This document shows, one piece after another, positions 41,089 to 52,043 of a DNA stretch of 64,000 nt (the stretch's first letter is position 1; every line of letters starts with the position of its first letter). A program made the translations under genes and the position numbers. Below the pieces are notes generated by a model, which did not search any database, was not told the origin of the DNA, and saw only the letters and a list, made by a program, of their open reading frames with translations. Source of the DNA: Paulinella micropora (taxonomy: Eukaryota; Cercozoa; Imbricatea; Euglyphida; Paulinellidae); the NCBI GenBank assembly GCA_019918135.1, contig WBZZ01006379.1, forward strand, positions 1 through 64,000, read 5' to 3'.

Positions 41089-41495
41089 CAGCCCAATGGC
41101 CTCAAGGCATTAAACTGTGACGCCAACTCATAACCCTTTGGTGGTAGATGCTGGGGAGGAGGGTCGTTGCGCGCGTAAAAGATCTTAAACTCCGCATATG
41201 CTGGTTGATAGCCCAGGACCCAGCAGACACCAGATTGTTATGGGTGGGGTTTCGGGGCAGCTCTAGCAACCGCGCTTGGTGTATGCAATTGCACATTCGG
41301 TGACGTCTTGCAAGAGGTTACTGGGACTGCGGAATAACCTCGGCTTAGTGCAGTCTTGCCCTCAGGAGCTCCATCGGTGGCCCCGATCATCAGGCGAGAG
41401 ACTGACACGGGGGGGTGGAGGACCTCGAACAAGGGTATTGGAGGCTTATGTCCGTTGAGGATATGCCATTAGCTGCATCAGTACGCCTCAGATAT

Positions 41496-41499
<4 letters not shown>
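41089..41499. other. No gene seen
   Basis: Unique-looking sequence between SINE remnants. Its short frames carry no recognisable protein. Confidence 0.4.
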
Positions 41500-41533
<34 letters not shown>

Positions 41534-41545
41534 TATTATCATTGT

Positions 41546-41908
41546 ATGGAGGCACATGTCCAGGATCTGGATCTGATGTCATAGTGTGAGGAAGCATATT
41601 ATTATCATTGTTATTATTATTATTATTATTATTATTAATGGAGGCACCTGTCCAGCAGTTGGATCTGATTGCCATAGTCTAAGGAAGCATATTGTTTTTA
41701 TTATTACTCTTACTTCCCCTCCTGTTGCTACTACTACTGTTATTATTATTACTCTTCTTTTCCTCCTACTACTACTAACCATCATTGCCACTACTACTAC
41801 TTTTACTCCTTCTACTACTGCTACTCCTTCTGCTACTACTACGGCTACTACTCGTCTTACTGTTGCTATTGCTCTTCCTCGTCCCCTTACTACTACTATT
41901 GCTGCTAC

Positions 41909-41946
<38 letters not shown>

Positions 41947-42935
41947 TATTATGCACCTGTCCAGCAGTTGGATCTGATTGCCATAGTCTGAGGAAGCATA
42001 TTGTTTTTTATTATTACTCTTACCTCCCCTCCTGCTACTACTGCTATTGTTATTATCATTATTACACTTCTTGTCTTCCTACTACTACTAACCATCATTT
42101 GCCACTACTACTACTTTTACTCCTTCTACTACTGCTACTCCTCCTGCTACTACTACTGCTACTATTACTCGTCTTACTGTTGCTCTTCCTCTCCTTCATC
42201 CCCTTACTACTACTACTACTACTACTGCTACTACTATTATTATCATTATTATTATTATTATTATGGACACCGTGATAGCCCAGTGGTCAAGTTCTACCAT
42301 CTGGCTGTCGCCAGTTCGATTCCCGTCGGTGCCACCAGTATTTTCATTGAACATACCGATCCGTCTGGACCAGTATTTTTATTGAACATACCGGCCCGTC
42401 TGGAAGAGTTGGAACTGCCCTTGCGGGGGTGTCATTAGAGCTTATCGTCAATTCTTCGTACTCCCCTCACGGGTGAGACGATGGAGGCGCATGTGCAGAA
42501 ATGCATCAGCCATTGACAGAGAAGCACTATTATTATTATTATTATTAATGAGTGCATCTGTCCAGCAGTTTCATCTGATTGCCAGTCTGAGGAAGCATAT
42601 CATTATTATTATTACTCCTACCCCTCCTACTACTAACCATCACTGCCACTGCTCCTACTACTGCTACTCCACCAGCTACTGCTACTACTATTACTCGTCT
42701 TACTATTGCTATTCCTCTTCCTCGTCCTCGTTCTACTGCTACTCCTTCTTTCCCCCCCTTACTACCACTACTACTACTATTGTTATTAATATTATCATTA
42801 TCATGATTATTATAGACACATGTCCAGGATGTGGATCTGATACCACAGTTTAAGAAAGAATATTATTACTATAACTATTATTATTGTTAGAAGACACATG
42901 TCCGAGATCTGGATGATGTCTGAGGATGCTTGTTT
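41546..42935. repeat. Second dispersed repeat family, six short copies
   Basis: A block of about 50-60 bases of the type GGCACCTGTCCAGCAGTTGG, then ATCTGATTGCCATAGTCTGA, then GGAAGCATATT occurs near 41,546, 41,639, 41,951, 42,548, 42,812 and 42,889. Each is followed by (TTA)n or a pyrimidine-rich CTACTACTA tract. The copies may be 3' fragments of another SINE. Confidence 0.75.
42264..42525 (+). mobile_element. tRNA-derived SINE, copy 2
   Basis: A full-length copy with box A and box B intact and the same body as copy 1. It has a TTA-repeat tail and a (TTA)n tract upstream, which suggests insertion into or near microsatellite DNA. Confidence 0.85.
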
Positions 42936-44085
42936 TGTTATTACTCTTACTTGTCCTCTTCTTACTACTACTACTTCTATTACTACTACCCCTTCCTATG
43001 TGTATGCACATGGACATACATGACACCTACGCCAAGGGAGAGAAAGAGAGATATTACACACACGGCCCTGCCTAATAAATGCTTTTTTGTGATAGATAGC
43101 CGGGGCCTAGCAGTCCGGTAGTCTTTAGGCCTCTTAGCAATATACCGTCTAAGACTAACAGCATTCCAGTCACAACACTAACACAGTCTAGTGCGTCTGG
43201 GTATTCTGACGGTCCATAGGAACCAGGTAAGTGCGTCCAGTCACCTAAACCGTGCAGCGATCCGACCCAAAGCTGTGTATCCGGTGTTGCAATGCCTTGA
43301 GTATCCAGGCAGTCTAGCGTGGGGTTACACCTGTCGTGTGTCTCGGCCCCCAGGGAGGCTCAGCAACGACGCGCGGCGATGCATCCACCGACAGCATTAA
43401 GGCGGCTGTTAGGGTTGTGATTGAAATCAAAGTTAGAAATCGAGGGTGTTATTGTCTGTCGAGCCAAACCTACGGTTGCTAGCGTGCCTACCGGCACCTT
43501 CTTCGGCTGCCCCGCAGTGCGTGTGTTCATCACTGGCGTCTACACTAGGTCATACGACATCATCCATACTAACATGTGCTCTGCTGCTTCATACCTCTAC
43601 GAATTAATAATTACCAGCACACACCAGGATTTACATGTGCGTGCATCTTTGTATGTATGTAGGCACGTATGTATCTATGTCTGCATGTATGTATTTTTAT
43701 ATATGCACGGCTAGACAGATAGAAACAAAACACACACCAAGAATGTCTGCAGCACCAAGATAGGCAATGACGATTAATACAACCGGCACTTAATCTTTCC
43801 GGAGGACCGGCCCGGGCAAAACAGGTTCTGTGCCTGCCTAGCTGCTGAGCAGTTATACAGATTGGTGCTCTCTCAAGCTGCCATTTCCTACTATTTTAAG
43901 TTTATTACTGTCAGTTATACTTGTGCAACAATGTGCTTGTCATTTTTCTGGGATGACTAGCTTTTACTCAGAGAGTATAGCTGCTTTATTGTCCCCCCAG
44001 AAAGCCCTGCCGTAGCTCACGCAAATAAACTCCTGGGGGAGGATCGTGCGTTCTACGATTAATAAAGGCTGTGGTTCGTAGCCTA
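42936..44085. other. No gene seen
   Basis: Mixed-composition DNA with short (CTACTA)n tracts and a GTATGTATGTA-type tract near 43,650-43,690. No credible coding segment or RNA gene was recognised. Confidence 0.4.
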
Positions 44086-44089
44086 GCAA

Positions 44090-45190
44090 GCTCATGACCT
44101 GCACAGGCACCACACGTTAGGTTCGTACAGAGAGATAACAAACCATAGTTTGCGAGTACCCTGGTCCGGGCATTGTACAGCGCAGGGAACAGGGGTCGCA
44201 GGCGTTCCAGCCACCGACTTGCACGCCGTGAAGAAACGCACGTAGGCCTCCTTCCGTGCGAGCCCGTACGTGCTGACGCCATTGTTCGTCGAGGCGTAGC
44301 TTGTGCCTACCAGTGCACCAGGGGGGTTGTTTGTAGCGACAGCTACGCAGTAAGTAGGACCCGAACGTGCCAACACCCATGGCGATAATATCGCCCTGCA
44401 CCAGCACGGTCAGAGCCTGCAAATCCAGCCCTCCCGTAGCGGGGTTCGGAGCCAAACCTAAGTCTGCCAACAAGAGACAAGCAATAATAGCCTAGGTAAA
44501 CCAGCGCAAGCAGGTAGCAAGGGGAAGTGCACAGGCGAGCATAGGTCGCGCTGAACCCAACTACCCCTTTCGCGAGCGGTTGTGCTTCTCCTAGCCTGGT
44601 GATTCAAGGGGGGGAGGGAGGTTGCTAGCCTGGACCCTGCCTAGCACCGTTACGTCTCAAACTCTGTAGGCAGTCCGTACCACACTCGTCGACCAGGGCA
44701 GGCGCTCGTTGTGCCTGCAGCCGTTGTACGCAAACAGAAGTGATGTTTGCACTTGCCAGGTACTTATTAATAGAGGCGACCGTCCAGGGCTTGCCCGCCT
44801 GTGCCCAGCTCACATACACAGATGTGCACCTACAAGCAAAAGTTCGCAGGCGCAAGTAGATGGAAGAGGGGCAACCGGGGTGTGCTCAGTCAGGTAGTTA
44901 AGGCAGACAAGGGTTTCAGATCCCGCTGCCTGGACAAGTGCTTCCTGCAGTGCTGGCACTATATAGTCAGGAGCAGCAGTCATGAGAGGCAAGCGGCGTG
45001 TGCGTGAAAGAGAGAGAAAAAGGGGGAAGAGGGGGGGGGGGGGAGAGACAGGCCTAGTGACCACGCAGGCAGGAAGCTACAAACAAAGAAAGTATGTCTC
45101 TCTGTTTCTGGGTTGTGACAAAAGGCAACAGGGCCTGTATCAGCTCTTCCCGGTCCCAGGCATAGAACAGCAGGATACACCTGAGAGGCA
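44090..45190 (-). CDS. Candidate spliced glycosyltransferase-like gene, partial
   Basis: Coding-like minus-strand segments are separated by non-coding or out-of-frame DNA, as in a spliced gene. They are FYAWDREELIQALLPFV (about 45,100-45,170), YIVPALQEALVQAAGSETLV (about 44,900-44,970), YVSWAQAGKPWTVASINKYL (about 44,740-44,820), LDLQALTVLVQGDIIAMGVG (about 44,370-44,430) and a Cys-rich C-terminus (44,092-44,340). A QALTVL..GDIIAMGVGTFGS-like segment resembles the acceptor-side motif of fucosyltransferase-like enzymes that act on secretory glycans. Splice sites were not resolved, the 5' exon is unknown and the family assignment is weak. Confidence 0.35.
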
Positions 45191-45340
45191 AGGTATCAAT
45201 CTAGTCTGGGCTAGTACAACAGAAAACTAACCTATTCCGGAACCCACGCAGGGTTTTCTCCGACCTGGGTACAGGAAAGCCCGCCAGCACCTGTTGCACT
45301 ATTACAGCCAGCAACAGGGAAATGACAGCGATGAGAAAAA

Positions 45341-45541
45341 GTGAGTTTGTTGTGTGTGTGTTGTGTTGTGTGTTTCTGTTGCATCTGTGTGTGTGTGTGT
45401 GTGTGTGTGGTGTAGGTGTTTCTGTTGTGTCTGTGTGTGTATGAGTTGTGTTGTGTGTGTGCTTCTGTGGTGTGTGTGCTGTGTTGTGTGTGTGTGTTTT
45501 TCTGTGGTGTCTGTGTGCTGTGTGTGTGTGTTGTGTGTAAG
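45341..45541. repeat. (TG)n-rich microsatellite
   Basis: TGTGTG interspersed with TTCTGT and GGTGT over about 200 bases. Both strands stay open through it only because of the repeat. Confidence 0.9.
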
Positions 45542-45987
45542 AGAAAGGAAAGAGAGAGACAGACCATGCCACCCCAGCCGCACCCTCTACTACACAGCGT
45601 TTGCCATGGAACAGAGAAGTGGTTCTGCTGGCAAAGTAAGCAACTCCAACAATGTGGACGAGCTCCTGCGTAGAAGCAGCGGCCTGCTCCAGCGAGCCCC
45701 TCACTTCCTGTTTAAGAAAAAACTGCCCCCCCCCCCCAAGACCAGGTGAGTTGCTACCCAGCTCCAACTCTTTACACAACACAGACTAGTACAAGTTATC
45801 CACACCGCACTTCTTTTTTTTTCTTGCGACACATCGTTTAGGATCTCGCACTGCCACGCACAGGGGGTGCGCGTTTCCAGCAGGAAAGGAAAAGGCCTTC
45901 CCCGACACGTTTCAGGAATACGTGCTTCTGGCCCTTTCCTGTCCAGAAAACAACCAGAAAATCTGGTCTGAAGAAAAGGGGCCACAG
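45542..45987. other. Short coding-like stretches on the minus strand, unassigned
   Basis: Segments such as QELVHIVGVAYFASRTTSLF (about 45,600-45,670) could be 5' exons of the minus-strand gene at 44,090-45,190. No continuous model could be built. Confidence 0.3.
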
Positions 45988-46111
45988 AAACGGGTTTTCG
46001 GCCCGTTTCGGGCCAGAGAAACGGGTTTTCCGCCCGTTTCGGGCCATAGAAACGGGTTTTCGGCCCGTTTCGGGCCAGAGAAACTGGTTTTCGGCTCGTT
46101 TCGGTCCGGGA
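45988..46111. repeat. 31-bp tandem repeat with internal palindromes, 4 units
   Basis: Units have the form AAACGGGTTTTCGGCCCGTT followed by TCGGGCCAGAG. Each contains the inverted repeat AAACGGG...CCCGTTT, able to form a short hairpin. The last unit is diverged. Confidence 0.85.
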
Positions 46112-46817
46112 AACCGTCGGAAAAGACAGGCCGGAAAATACGGGCCTCGAGCTCGTCCTGAAGCGGGCCGGATGCCCGTTTTCGGGGCATCCAACTTTTT
46201 GCATTCGTGGACGCTAAAGTTGTTGCAAGCCGCAGGCCAAAGTCTAAGCACCTGGGACAGAAGCTCTTTGCTCAGACGCTTGCTCCTGGCAGCCAGCTCC
46301 GTCACTACAGACACAAGCAGAAGTAGCAACGTAGAGACAAGGAAGGTAGATGGAGTTCATGGTGTCGTGCTGCAAAGGAGGCACAAAGAAGAGGTGGTTT
46401 TAGTGGCCCCTGGAGAAAAAGATCAGGCTTGTCTGCGGCTTACGTGGCTTTACCTGAGGTTACCGAGGCAGTGCTCGACACTGCCCCCCCTGGCTCGTCT
46501 GCCTGCCCTGGTGCTGGCTCTTGGTGTGCTTCCATAGCTGGGTAGGGAGTGGGACAGTGCGCAAGATTTTGGCCGCTGCGTCGTGTTTTCTCCGTGCTCT
46601 CTCTCTCCTAGCCGTCATCCTTTAAGTTCTTGCAACAAGCAGCGTTGAGCTCTTGTAACTGCTATCCTTTAAGTTCTTGAAAGAGCCCCAGTTGAGAGCT
46701 CCCGGCAATCGCTATCATTTTAAGCTCTCGAAGCAATTCCCGTTTGCCAACCCTGCTCTCCTGAGATTTGCTGCGTGCTAAAGATAGCCGACACCATCAC
46801 ACGTGATGTGGTGGCTG
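46112..46817. other. No gene seen
   Basis: It includes a loose repetition of TTTAAGTTCTTG and GAGCTC blocks near 46,620-46,740. No coding support. Confidence 0.4.
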
Positions 46818-47040
46818 GCAAGGCATGGCTCAGGGTGCTGCATGCATGGCTCGGAATGCTATAGGCATGGCTCAGGGTGCTGCAGGCATGGCTCGGAATG
46901 CTGTAGGCACGGCTCAGGGTGTTGTAGGCATGGCTCAGGGTGTTATAGGCACGGCTCAGGGTGTTGTAGGCATGGCTCAGGGTGTTATAGGCACGGCTCA
47001 GGGTGCTGCAGGCATGGCCCAGGATGTTGTAGGCATGGCA
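46818..47040. repeat. 21-bp tandem repeat, about 10 units
   Basis: GGCATGGCTCAGGGTGCTGCA-type units with TGCTGTAG, GTTGTAG and GTTATAG variants. In one frame they encode a CCRHGSG heptapeptide repeat. No start or flanking coding sequence supports a gene. Confidence 0.9.
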
Positions 47041-47691
47041 GTACGGCAGCCGGCACAGTCTGGCGCAAAAGAGAGGGAGGGTAGGGGGGGGGGGGAACCG
47101 AGAGTGGTCTGTCAGTGCAGGCCAGGAGTGGGAAGAGGAGTGTTCAGAGAGAGAGAGAGAGAGTCAGAGACCATGGTTGTTGTTGTTGTTGTGGGGGGGG
47201 GGGGTGAGGGAGGCAGTGGGCAGCGAACCGTGAGTGCGGCGGAAGGGGTGGTCTGCTGGCAGACTTGGTTGCTGGTTGTGCACAGGTTCGTTGATGTCTA
47301 GTCGCCACAGACGGTCGACCAGGGCAAGCAGGGTGCGTTCCCCCCTCTCGGTGCCATCCTTGGCACCCGAGGGCCAGCCAGAGGGTTCTGTGGCTGGACC
47401 CAGGCGGCGTGCGGCTGCTAGAGAGCGCAAGAAGTCTGTCGGCCCGGCTGAGACGCCCGCCTGTGCCAATCCCGGGAGCCTGGTAGTAGTCACGCCCGGT
47501 GGACCGGTACCCGCCCCCCTCGCCACCCCAGAGGTACTGCCTGCGCTGCCCGTTTGCCTAGTCAGCAGAAGCCGCTGTTGGGAGAAGGAAGGGTGCAGCC
47601 GCAGCGTCTGTGCCTGTGAGAGGGGGGAGGGAGAGCAGCGCGAGCGTTCCTTTCTTACCAGCCTCGGTACTATGTTTGGTCTGCTGTGGTG
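47041..47691. other. GC-rich patch, possible minus-strand hypothetical
   Basis: A minus-strand open stretch at about 47,290-47,660 includes LLALVDRLWRLDINE and could be coding, but there is no clear start and no homologous feature. G runs lie at 47,084-47,095 and 47,193-47,203. Confidence 0.3.
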
Positions 47692-49084
47692 ATGTCTGGT
47701 AGACGGACGGCAGCCGCGCCGAGGGCAGCGCGCTTGTCCTCGCCTCGGCCCGAGAAGGGCGGCCACGCTCGGCTCGCCTGGCAGCAGGAGCTGGCCGGCC
47801 TAGGCACTGGGCTCCCGACTTTGTCTACGCTCCGCCCCGCCGGCCCCGTCGGGCCTTGAACAATACCTTCGAGCGCCAGACCACGCCCAAGCCAGTTCAG
47901 CCTGTGGCCTCGGACGTGCGGGGCGAGGGAGGGGAACCCGTGGCTCCGGCGGCCGACGCGCGAGGCGAGGGAGTGGAGCCAGTGGCTTCGAGGGCGGCCG
48001 ACGTGCGGGGAGAGGGAGGGGAGCCAGTGGCTTCGAGGGCGGCCGACGTGCGGGGCGAGGGAGGGGAGGCTGTGGCTTCGAGGGCGGACGTGCGAGGCGA
48101 GGGAGGGGAGCCCGTGGCTTCGAGGGCGGCCGACGTGCGAGGCGAGGGAGGGGGGCCCAGGGCTACGATGGCCGACGTGCGGGGCGAGGGAGGGAGCCCG
48201 CGGCTTCGAGGGCAGCCGACGTGCGGGGCGAGGGAGCGGAGCACGTGGCTTCGAGGGCGGTCGACGTGCGGGGCGAGGGAGGGGAGCCCGTGGCTTCGAG
48301 GGCAGCCGACGCACAGGGCGAGGGAGGAGAGCCCGCGGCTTCGAGGGCAGCCGACGTGCGGGGCGAGGGAGCGGAGCCCGTGGCTTCGAGGGCGGTCGAC
48401 GTGCGGGGCGAGGGAGGGGAGCCCGTGGCTTCGAGGGCAACCGACGCACAGGGCGAGGGAGCGGAGCCCGCGGCTTTGAGGGCAGCCGACGTGCGGGGCG
48501 AGGGAGCGGAGCCCGTGGCTTCGAGGGCGGTCGACGTGCGGGGCGAGGGAGGGGAGCCCGTGGCTTCGAGGGCGGCCGACGCGCTGGACGAGGGAGGGGA
48601 GCCCGTGGCTCCGAGGGCGGCCGACGTGCGGGGCGAGGGAGGGGATCCCGTGGCTTCGAGGGCAGCCGACGCACAGGGCGAGGGAGGGGAGCCCGTGGCT
48701 TCGAGGGCAGCGCCCGCGCAGCCACTGGCAGGCACGGCGGAGGCGCGGGCTGAGGAAGAGGCCGTGCTCGAGGAGCTAGAAGAAGTGGAGTCCGAGCCGG
48801 AGAGCTTAGCGGGTGGTGCCCTGGAGGACGACGAGGAGGGGGAGGAGTCCGACAGCTCTCAGGAGGGTATCCCGGAGGTCGAGGGTGCACCCGGCGGAGG
48901 CCGGGGTGCGCAGCCCGGCGTAGCAGCGCCCGAGCCGCCGGTCCCAGGCGCACCACCCGCGAGTGAGCAGGGCGCCGGCACCCCGATCGGCGGGGGGGGG
49001 CGCCTCTCCATCAGGCCCTGGCGGGCCTTGGGTGCGCTTCGCGTGCCCGTGCAAATCTACTTGTCGGGTACCCTCCTCCCCTAA
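47692..49084 (+). pseudogene. 15-residue-repeat protein with acidic tail, frameshifted
   Basis: It starts at the ATG at 47,692 (MSGRRTAAAPRAARL), shifts frame near 47,850 and again near 48,190, and ends at TAA 49,082-49,084. Its body (47,908-48,715) is about 18 tandem 45-bp units encoding AADVRGEGGEPVASR. The tail is acidic (VLEELEEVESEPESL, EDDEEGEESDSSQE). The minus strand is also open through the repeats because the 45-bp period keeps frame, but its translation (Pro/Arg/Ser) lacks the non-repetitive flanks expected of a real protein. The function is unknown; repeat proteins of this kind are usually disordered. Confidence 0.5.
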
Positions 49085-49335
49085 AACCACTGCCCGCCTC
49101 CCGCCAGGCACGCTCCCACTCACACACGCTTCACACTGCCCAGCAGCTGACACGTACACGCTCGCCGTGGCTGTCAGGGCTGTCACCCGTTTCCCCGCTG
49201 CCGCTGCTGTTCGGCTCGCCCCCCACCGGTCCACCGCGCTAGCTGCGCTACCCTTCTCCCCCTGCCTGCCGCGCTGGCTGCGACCGAGGTTCAGTTGGCC
49301 ATGCTGGCTGTCTGTTTGTGCCTGCAGTGGGACAG
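49085..49335. other. No gene seen
   Basis: A C-rich gap between the repeat protein and the next open frame. An intron is possible. Confidence 0.3.
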
Positions 49336-49790
49336 CTTCCAGTGGAGCCTGCGCACCTTGACCCGGGCAGCGCAGGCGCCTGCGTCCAGCCGAGATATTC
49401 GCACGGCTGCATGCCCTACGATCCGCCCGACGAAGTAGATCAGCAACTAAGCCACGAGGCCCAGCGCTACCGTGGTGACGAGGCCAAGCTCTACCGTGGT
49501 GACGAGGCCAAGCTCTACCGTGGCGACGAGGCCAAGGCGCGCACACACCCCCCTGACGACTCGGCGGCCAGGCCGCGGCTGGGCGGCAAGGTCCCGCGCC
49601 GGCCGCGGCTGGGCGGCAAGGTCCCGCGCCGGCCGCTGGTAGGGGGCAAGGTCCCGCGCCCGGTCGGGGAGCAGATCGATTGGCGGAGGGAGCAGCGTGC
49701 GGCGGAGGCGTCCTTCCTGAACTCACGGTCCCTGCCACCTCCCTCTTTGCCCTCGCTCGGCCCCTCCCGGCGCCGCACCGCTGCTGGACA
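49336..49790 (+). CDS. Hypothetical low-complexity protein with two short repeats
   Basis: A plus-strand frame with two tandem repeats: RGDEAKLY three times (24-bp units, about 49,470-49,540) and RPRLGGKVPR three times (30-bp units, about 49,570-49,660). WRREQRAAEASFL follows, then Pro/Ser-rich sequence. The boundaries are unknown, since no ATG is clear and the frame dissolves in the downstream CT tract. It may be an exon. Confidence 0.35.
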
Positions 49791-49951
49791 CTGCTGTGCC
49801 TGCCTGCCTGGTTGTGTGTGCTCTCGTCTGGCCCGACGTTGTCCTCTGCCCCCCCCCCCCCCCCCTCTAGGACCATCTCCAGTGTCGCCATGTACCGGCA
49901 GTCGAAAAATTCAGCCCGCCCTCTACCTTCCCACCCCTCGCCCCCCCCCCC

Positions 49952-50060
49952 CCTCTCTCTTGCTTTCTCTTTCTTTCTCTCTCGCTTTCTCTCTCTCTCT
50001 CTCTCTGTCGAACGTCTCTCTCGCTTTCTCTCTCTCTCTCTCTCTCTCTCGCTTTCTCTT

Positions 50061-50113
<53 letters not shown>
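49952..50113. repeat. (CT)n microsatellite
   Basis: A nearly pure CT repeat with TTT interruptions. All plus-strand frames read Leu/Ser through it. Confidence 0.95.
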
Positions 50114-50115
<2 letters not shown>

Positions 50116-50221
50116 GTGTGCGTGGCTCCCGCCCCACTCAGCGCGTGTGCGTGTGTTTCGGTAGCTGTACGTGTGTGGCTGTAGGTACGAGTGTGTGTGT
50201 GCGTGTGTGGCGTAGGGCGTG

Positions 50222-50632
50222 GACTTGTGTGCGGGAGGGCTGTGCCCGGCGCAACAAGTACCAGCTGTTCGAGGACGGCACCGAGGGGGCTGCTATGCCT
50301 GCGGCACGCTGATGGGCTACACGGAGGCGCTCAGCAAGAAGGGCTACCAGCTGGACGGGAGTTACCTGCTGTGCGCCACGGATGTGGCCGGCCGGCGCTG
50401 CTACGAGGTGGCGCGCTTCTTCGTGTTTCCCGCCTGGCAGGGCATGTGATACGCCTGCTCCCGGGCGGAGCTGCAACTCTGCCGGCGCCTGCTGAACGGC
50501 AGTTGCCACGTGTGCCAGGCGCCCGCGGCGGCCGTCGTGGGCGACTCGCTGGCCCTCGTCTGCGAAGACCACCGCCCGCCCGACAACGGCTCCGACGACG
50601 ACGAGGCAGGCAGCGGCAGCGATACTGAGTAG
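50222..50632 (+). pseudogene. Small Cys-rich protein with frameshift and internal TGA
   Basis: CARRNKYQLFEDG is read in one frame (about 50,245). After a shift in the GGGGG run near 50,285, CYACGTLMGYTEALSKKGYQ and then CYEVARFFVFPAW follow. A TGA at 50,447-50,449 interrupts the frame, yet protein-like sequence with further Cys pairs (ELQLCRRLLNG, CHVC) continues in register to an acidic tail and TAG at 50,630-50,632. The C-x2-C pairs suggest zinc binding. The TGA could come from CGA by CpG deamination. No family is recognised. Confidence 0.5.
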
Positions 50633-51217
50633 GCCCCTAGTCCAATAGACACTTAAGCGCTAGTGCTGACGCTGGTCGTTCATACAACCCACACGGCGCC
50701 TGCAAGCTAGTATTGCTGCTACCAGCTTGCGCTAGCGGAAGCTAGTTTTTTTACCAAACGGTGGCCCTGGTCGTGTAGCAGGCCTCAGACATCGGCGTAG
50801 GCATTATTATTAAAAGCGTTTGCGTAAAAGAAATATATGGAGTTATTAATATCTTGTACTAAGTCACCGGGTCGATGATTGACAGTAAGTTGCACAGTTT
50901 TACCTGAGATCATCCAGTCCATCCCCTACCTATATTCTCTGCCTCCTTTGACTGTTGCTTTATTCTCTGAGACTCCCTTCCGTTTTCCCGTCTCTCTCCC
51001 TGAGAAACACACACTAGCTCTGCCATAATTCTTTGTACCAAGCGTTCCTTCACACCTTCCTTCCACCTCCATCTTCCTCCACACACACTGCATTTTTTTG
51101 TGCAAAAGGAAAAGGGAGGGGGCCGCACGACCTCCCTGGGAGGGGTGGTGAGGGAGGCGGCCGTGCTCGCAAAAGGTTTTATACTCGATTAAAAAAGGAC
51201 GCCGGCAAACAGGCTGT
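50633..51217. other. No gene seen
   Basis: Composition falls back to host-like, with AT-rich DNA at 50,805-50,860. A minus-strand pyrimidine/purine asymmetry is visible, but there is no credible protein. Confidence 0.4.
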
Positions 51218-52043
51218 ATGCTGCAAAGGAGACTGTCGGTGGCTGCTAGCTTGTCGTGTCTAGTCGTAATAACCACGCCGCTAGTATTTCCTGCTGACAG
51301 AAGAAACACTGCCTTCTCGTACGATACCACTAAGGCTATTCTGAACACAAACAACAGTGGCTTCCCGGACAGTGTGGTCTACCAGGAACAATGGAACCAT
51401 TGCCCCTGGTTTGTGTCTAGCACGCTCAGCCAGCGCGGCTTGGACCACGAGCTGATTTTGGAGAACAGCTGGCACGGAACAATGAACATGGTGGCCGCGA
51501 TGAACACCATGCTCGCAGCCGCATACTGCTGCGGCAAGCATGCGCCTGACGATCAAAAACCACTGGTTGTGGTCGAACGGGACCTGGGACTTTGATTTTA
51601 CCTCTCTGGCCGGCGCGGTGCAGTGGCCCGGCGCTAGTGAAGCCCGGAATTGTAGTACCCACGTGCAAGAAGAAAGCTCTCTGAACCACTGGCCCTGGTT
51701 TTACGCACGGTTTCAAGACAAGGGCGACGCAGTGCGCAATCGTTGCTTGCATGAGAGCACTGCCCAAATTGTGTACGGCTGCCAGCGCGCACTCGTGCGG
51801 CCGGCGTTCTTTGCTAAGTGCAGGGAAGTGGTGCCGATCTACGCACACCTTCGCTCGGGCGACATCATGGAAGGCGACGGGTCAAACCCCAACCTTCCTA
51901 ACATTTTGTACGGGCAGCCCCTCTTGGTTTTCTATCAGCGGATTACAGAGTCAGAGCAAGGCGACATGTACCTCATGTCCGAAGACAAGAAGCACGCGCT
52001 TCTGCCCAGCCTGCTGCGCCCGTCCCTGTATGCTCTTCAATAA
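51218..52043 (+). pseudogene. Glycosyltransferase-like (HxRxGD) protein, frameshifted
   Basis: It starts at the ATG at 51,218 with a signal-anchor-like N-terminus (LSVAASLSCLVVITTPLVF). A Trp-rich region follows (QWNHCPWF), then a frameshift near 51,535-51,545. The second frame continues NHWLWSNGTWDFDF, NHWPWFYARFQDKGDAVRN and a HLRSGD motif (about 51,847), then LLVFYQRI and MYLMSEDKKHALLPSLL, ending at TAA 52,041-52,043. HxRxGD followed by a Tyr-rich helix and a SED-like acidic motif is characteristic of fucosyltransferase-type (GT11/GT23-like) folds. The protein stops short of the usual C-terminal acceptor region, so it is also probably truncated. The stop codon overlaps AATAAA (52,039-52,044). 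Confidence 0.45.

Noticed and set aside
40508-42438. Poly-Asn, poly-Ile and poly-Leu frames
   Set aside because: Translations of (TTA)n microsatellites.
46818-47084. CRISPR array (short tandem units near 46.8 kb or the 31-bp arrays)
   Set aside because: Units are contiguous with no unique spacers, and the setting is eukaryotic; these are minisatellites.
47670-48956. Minus-strand 428-codon Pro/Arg/Ser repeat protein
   Set aside because: Open only because the 45-bp repeat keeps frame; the plus strand has a start codon and non-repetitive acidic tail.
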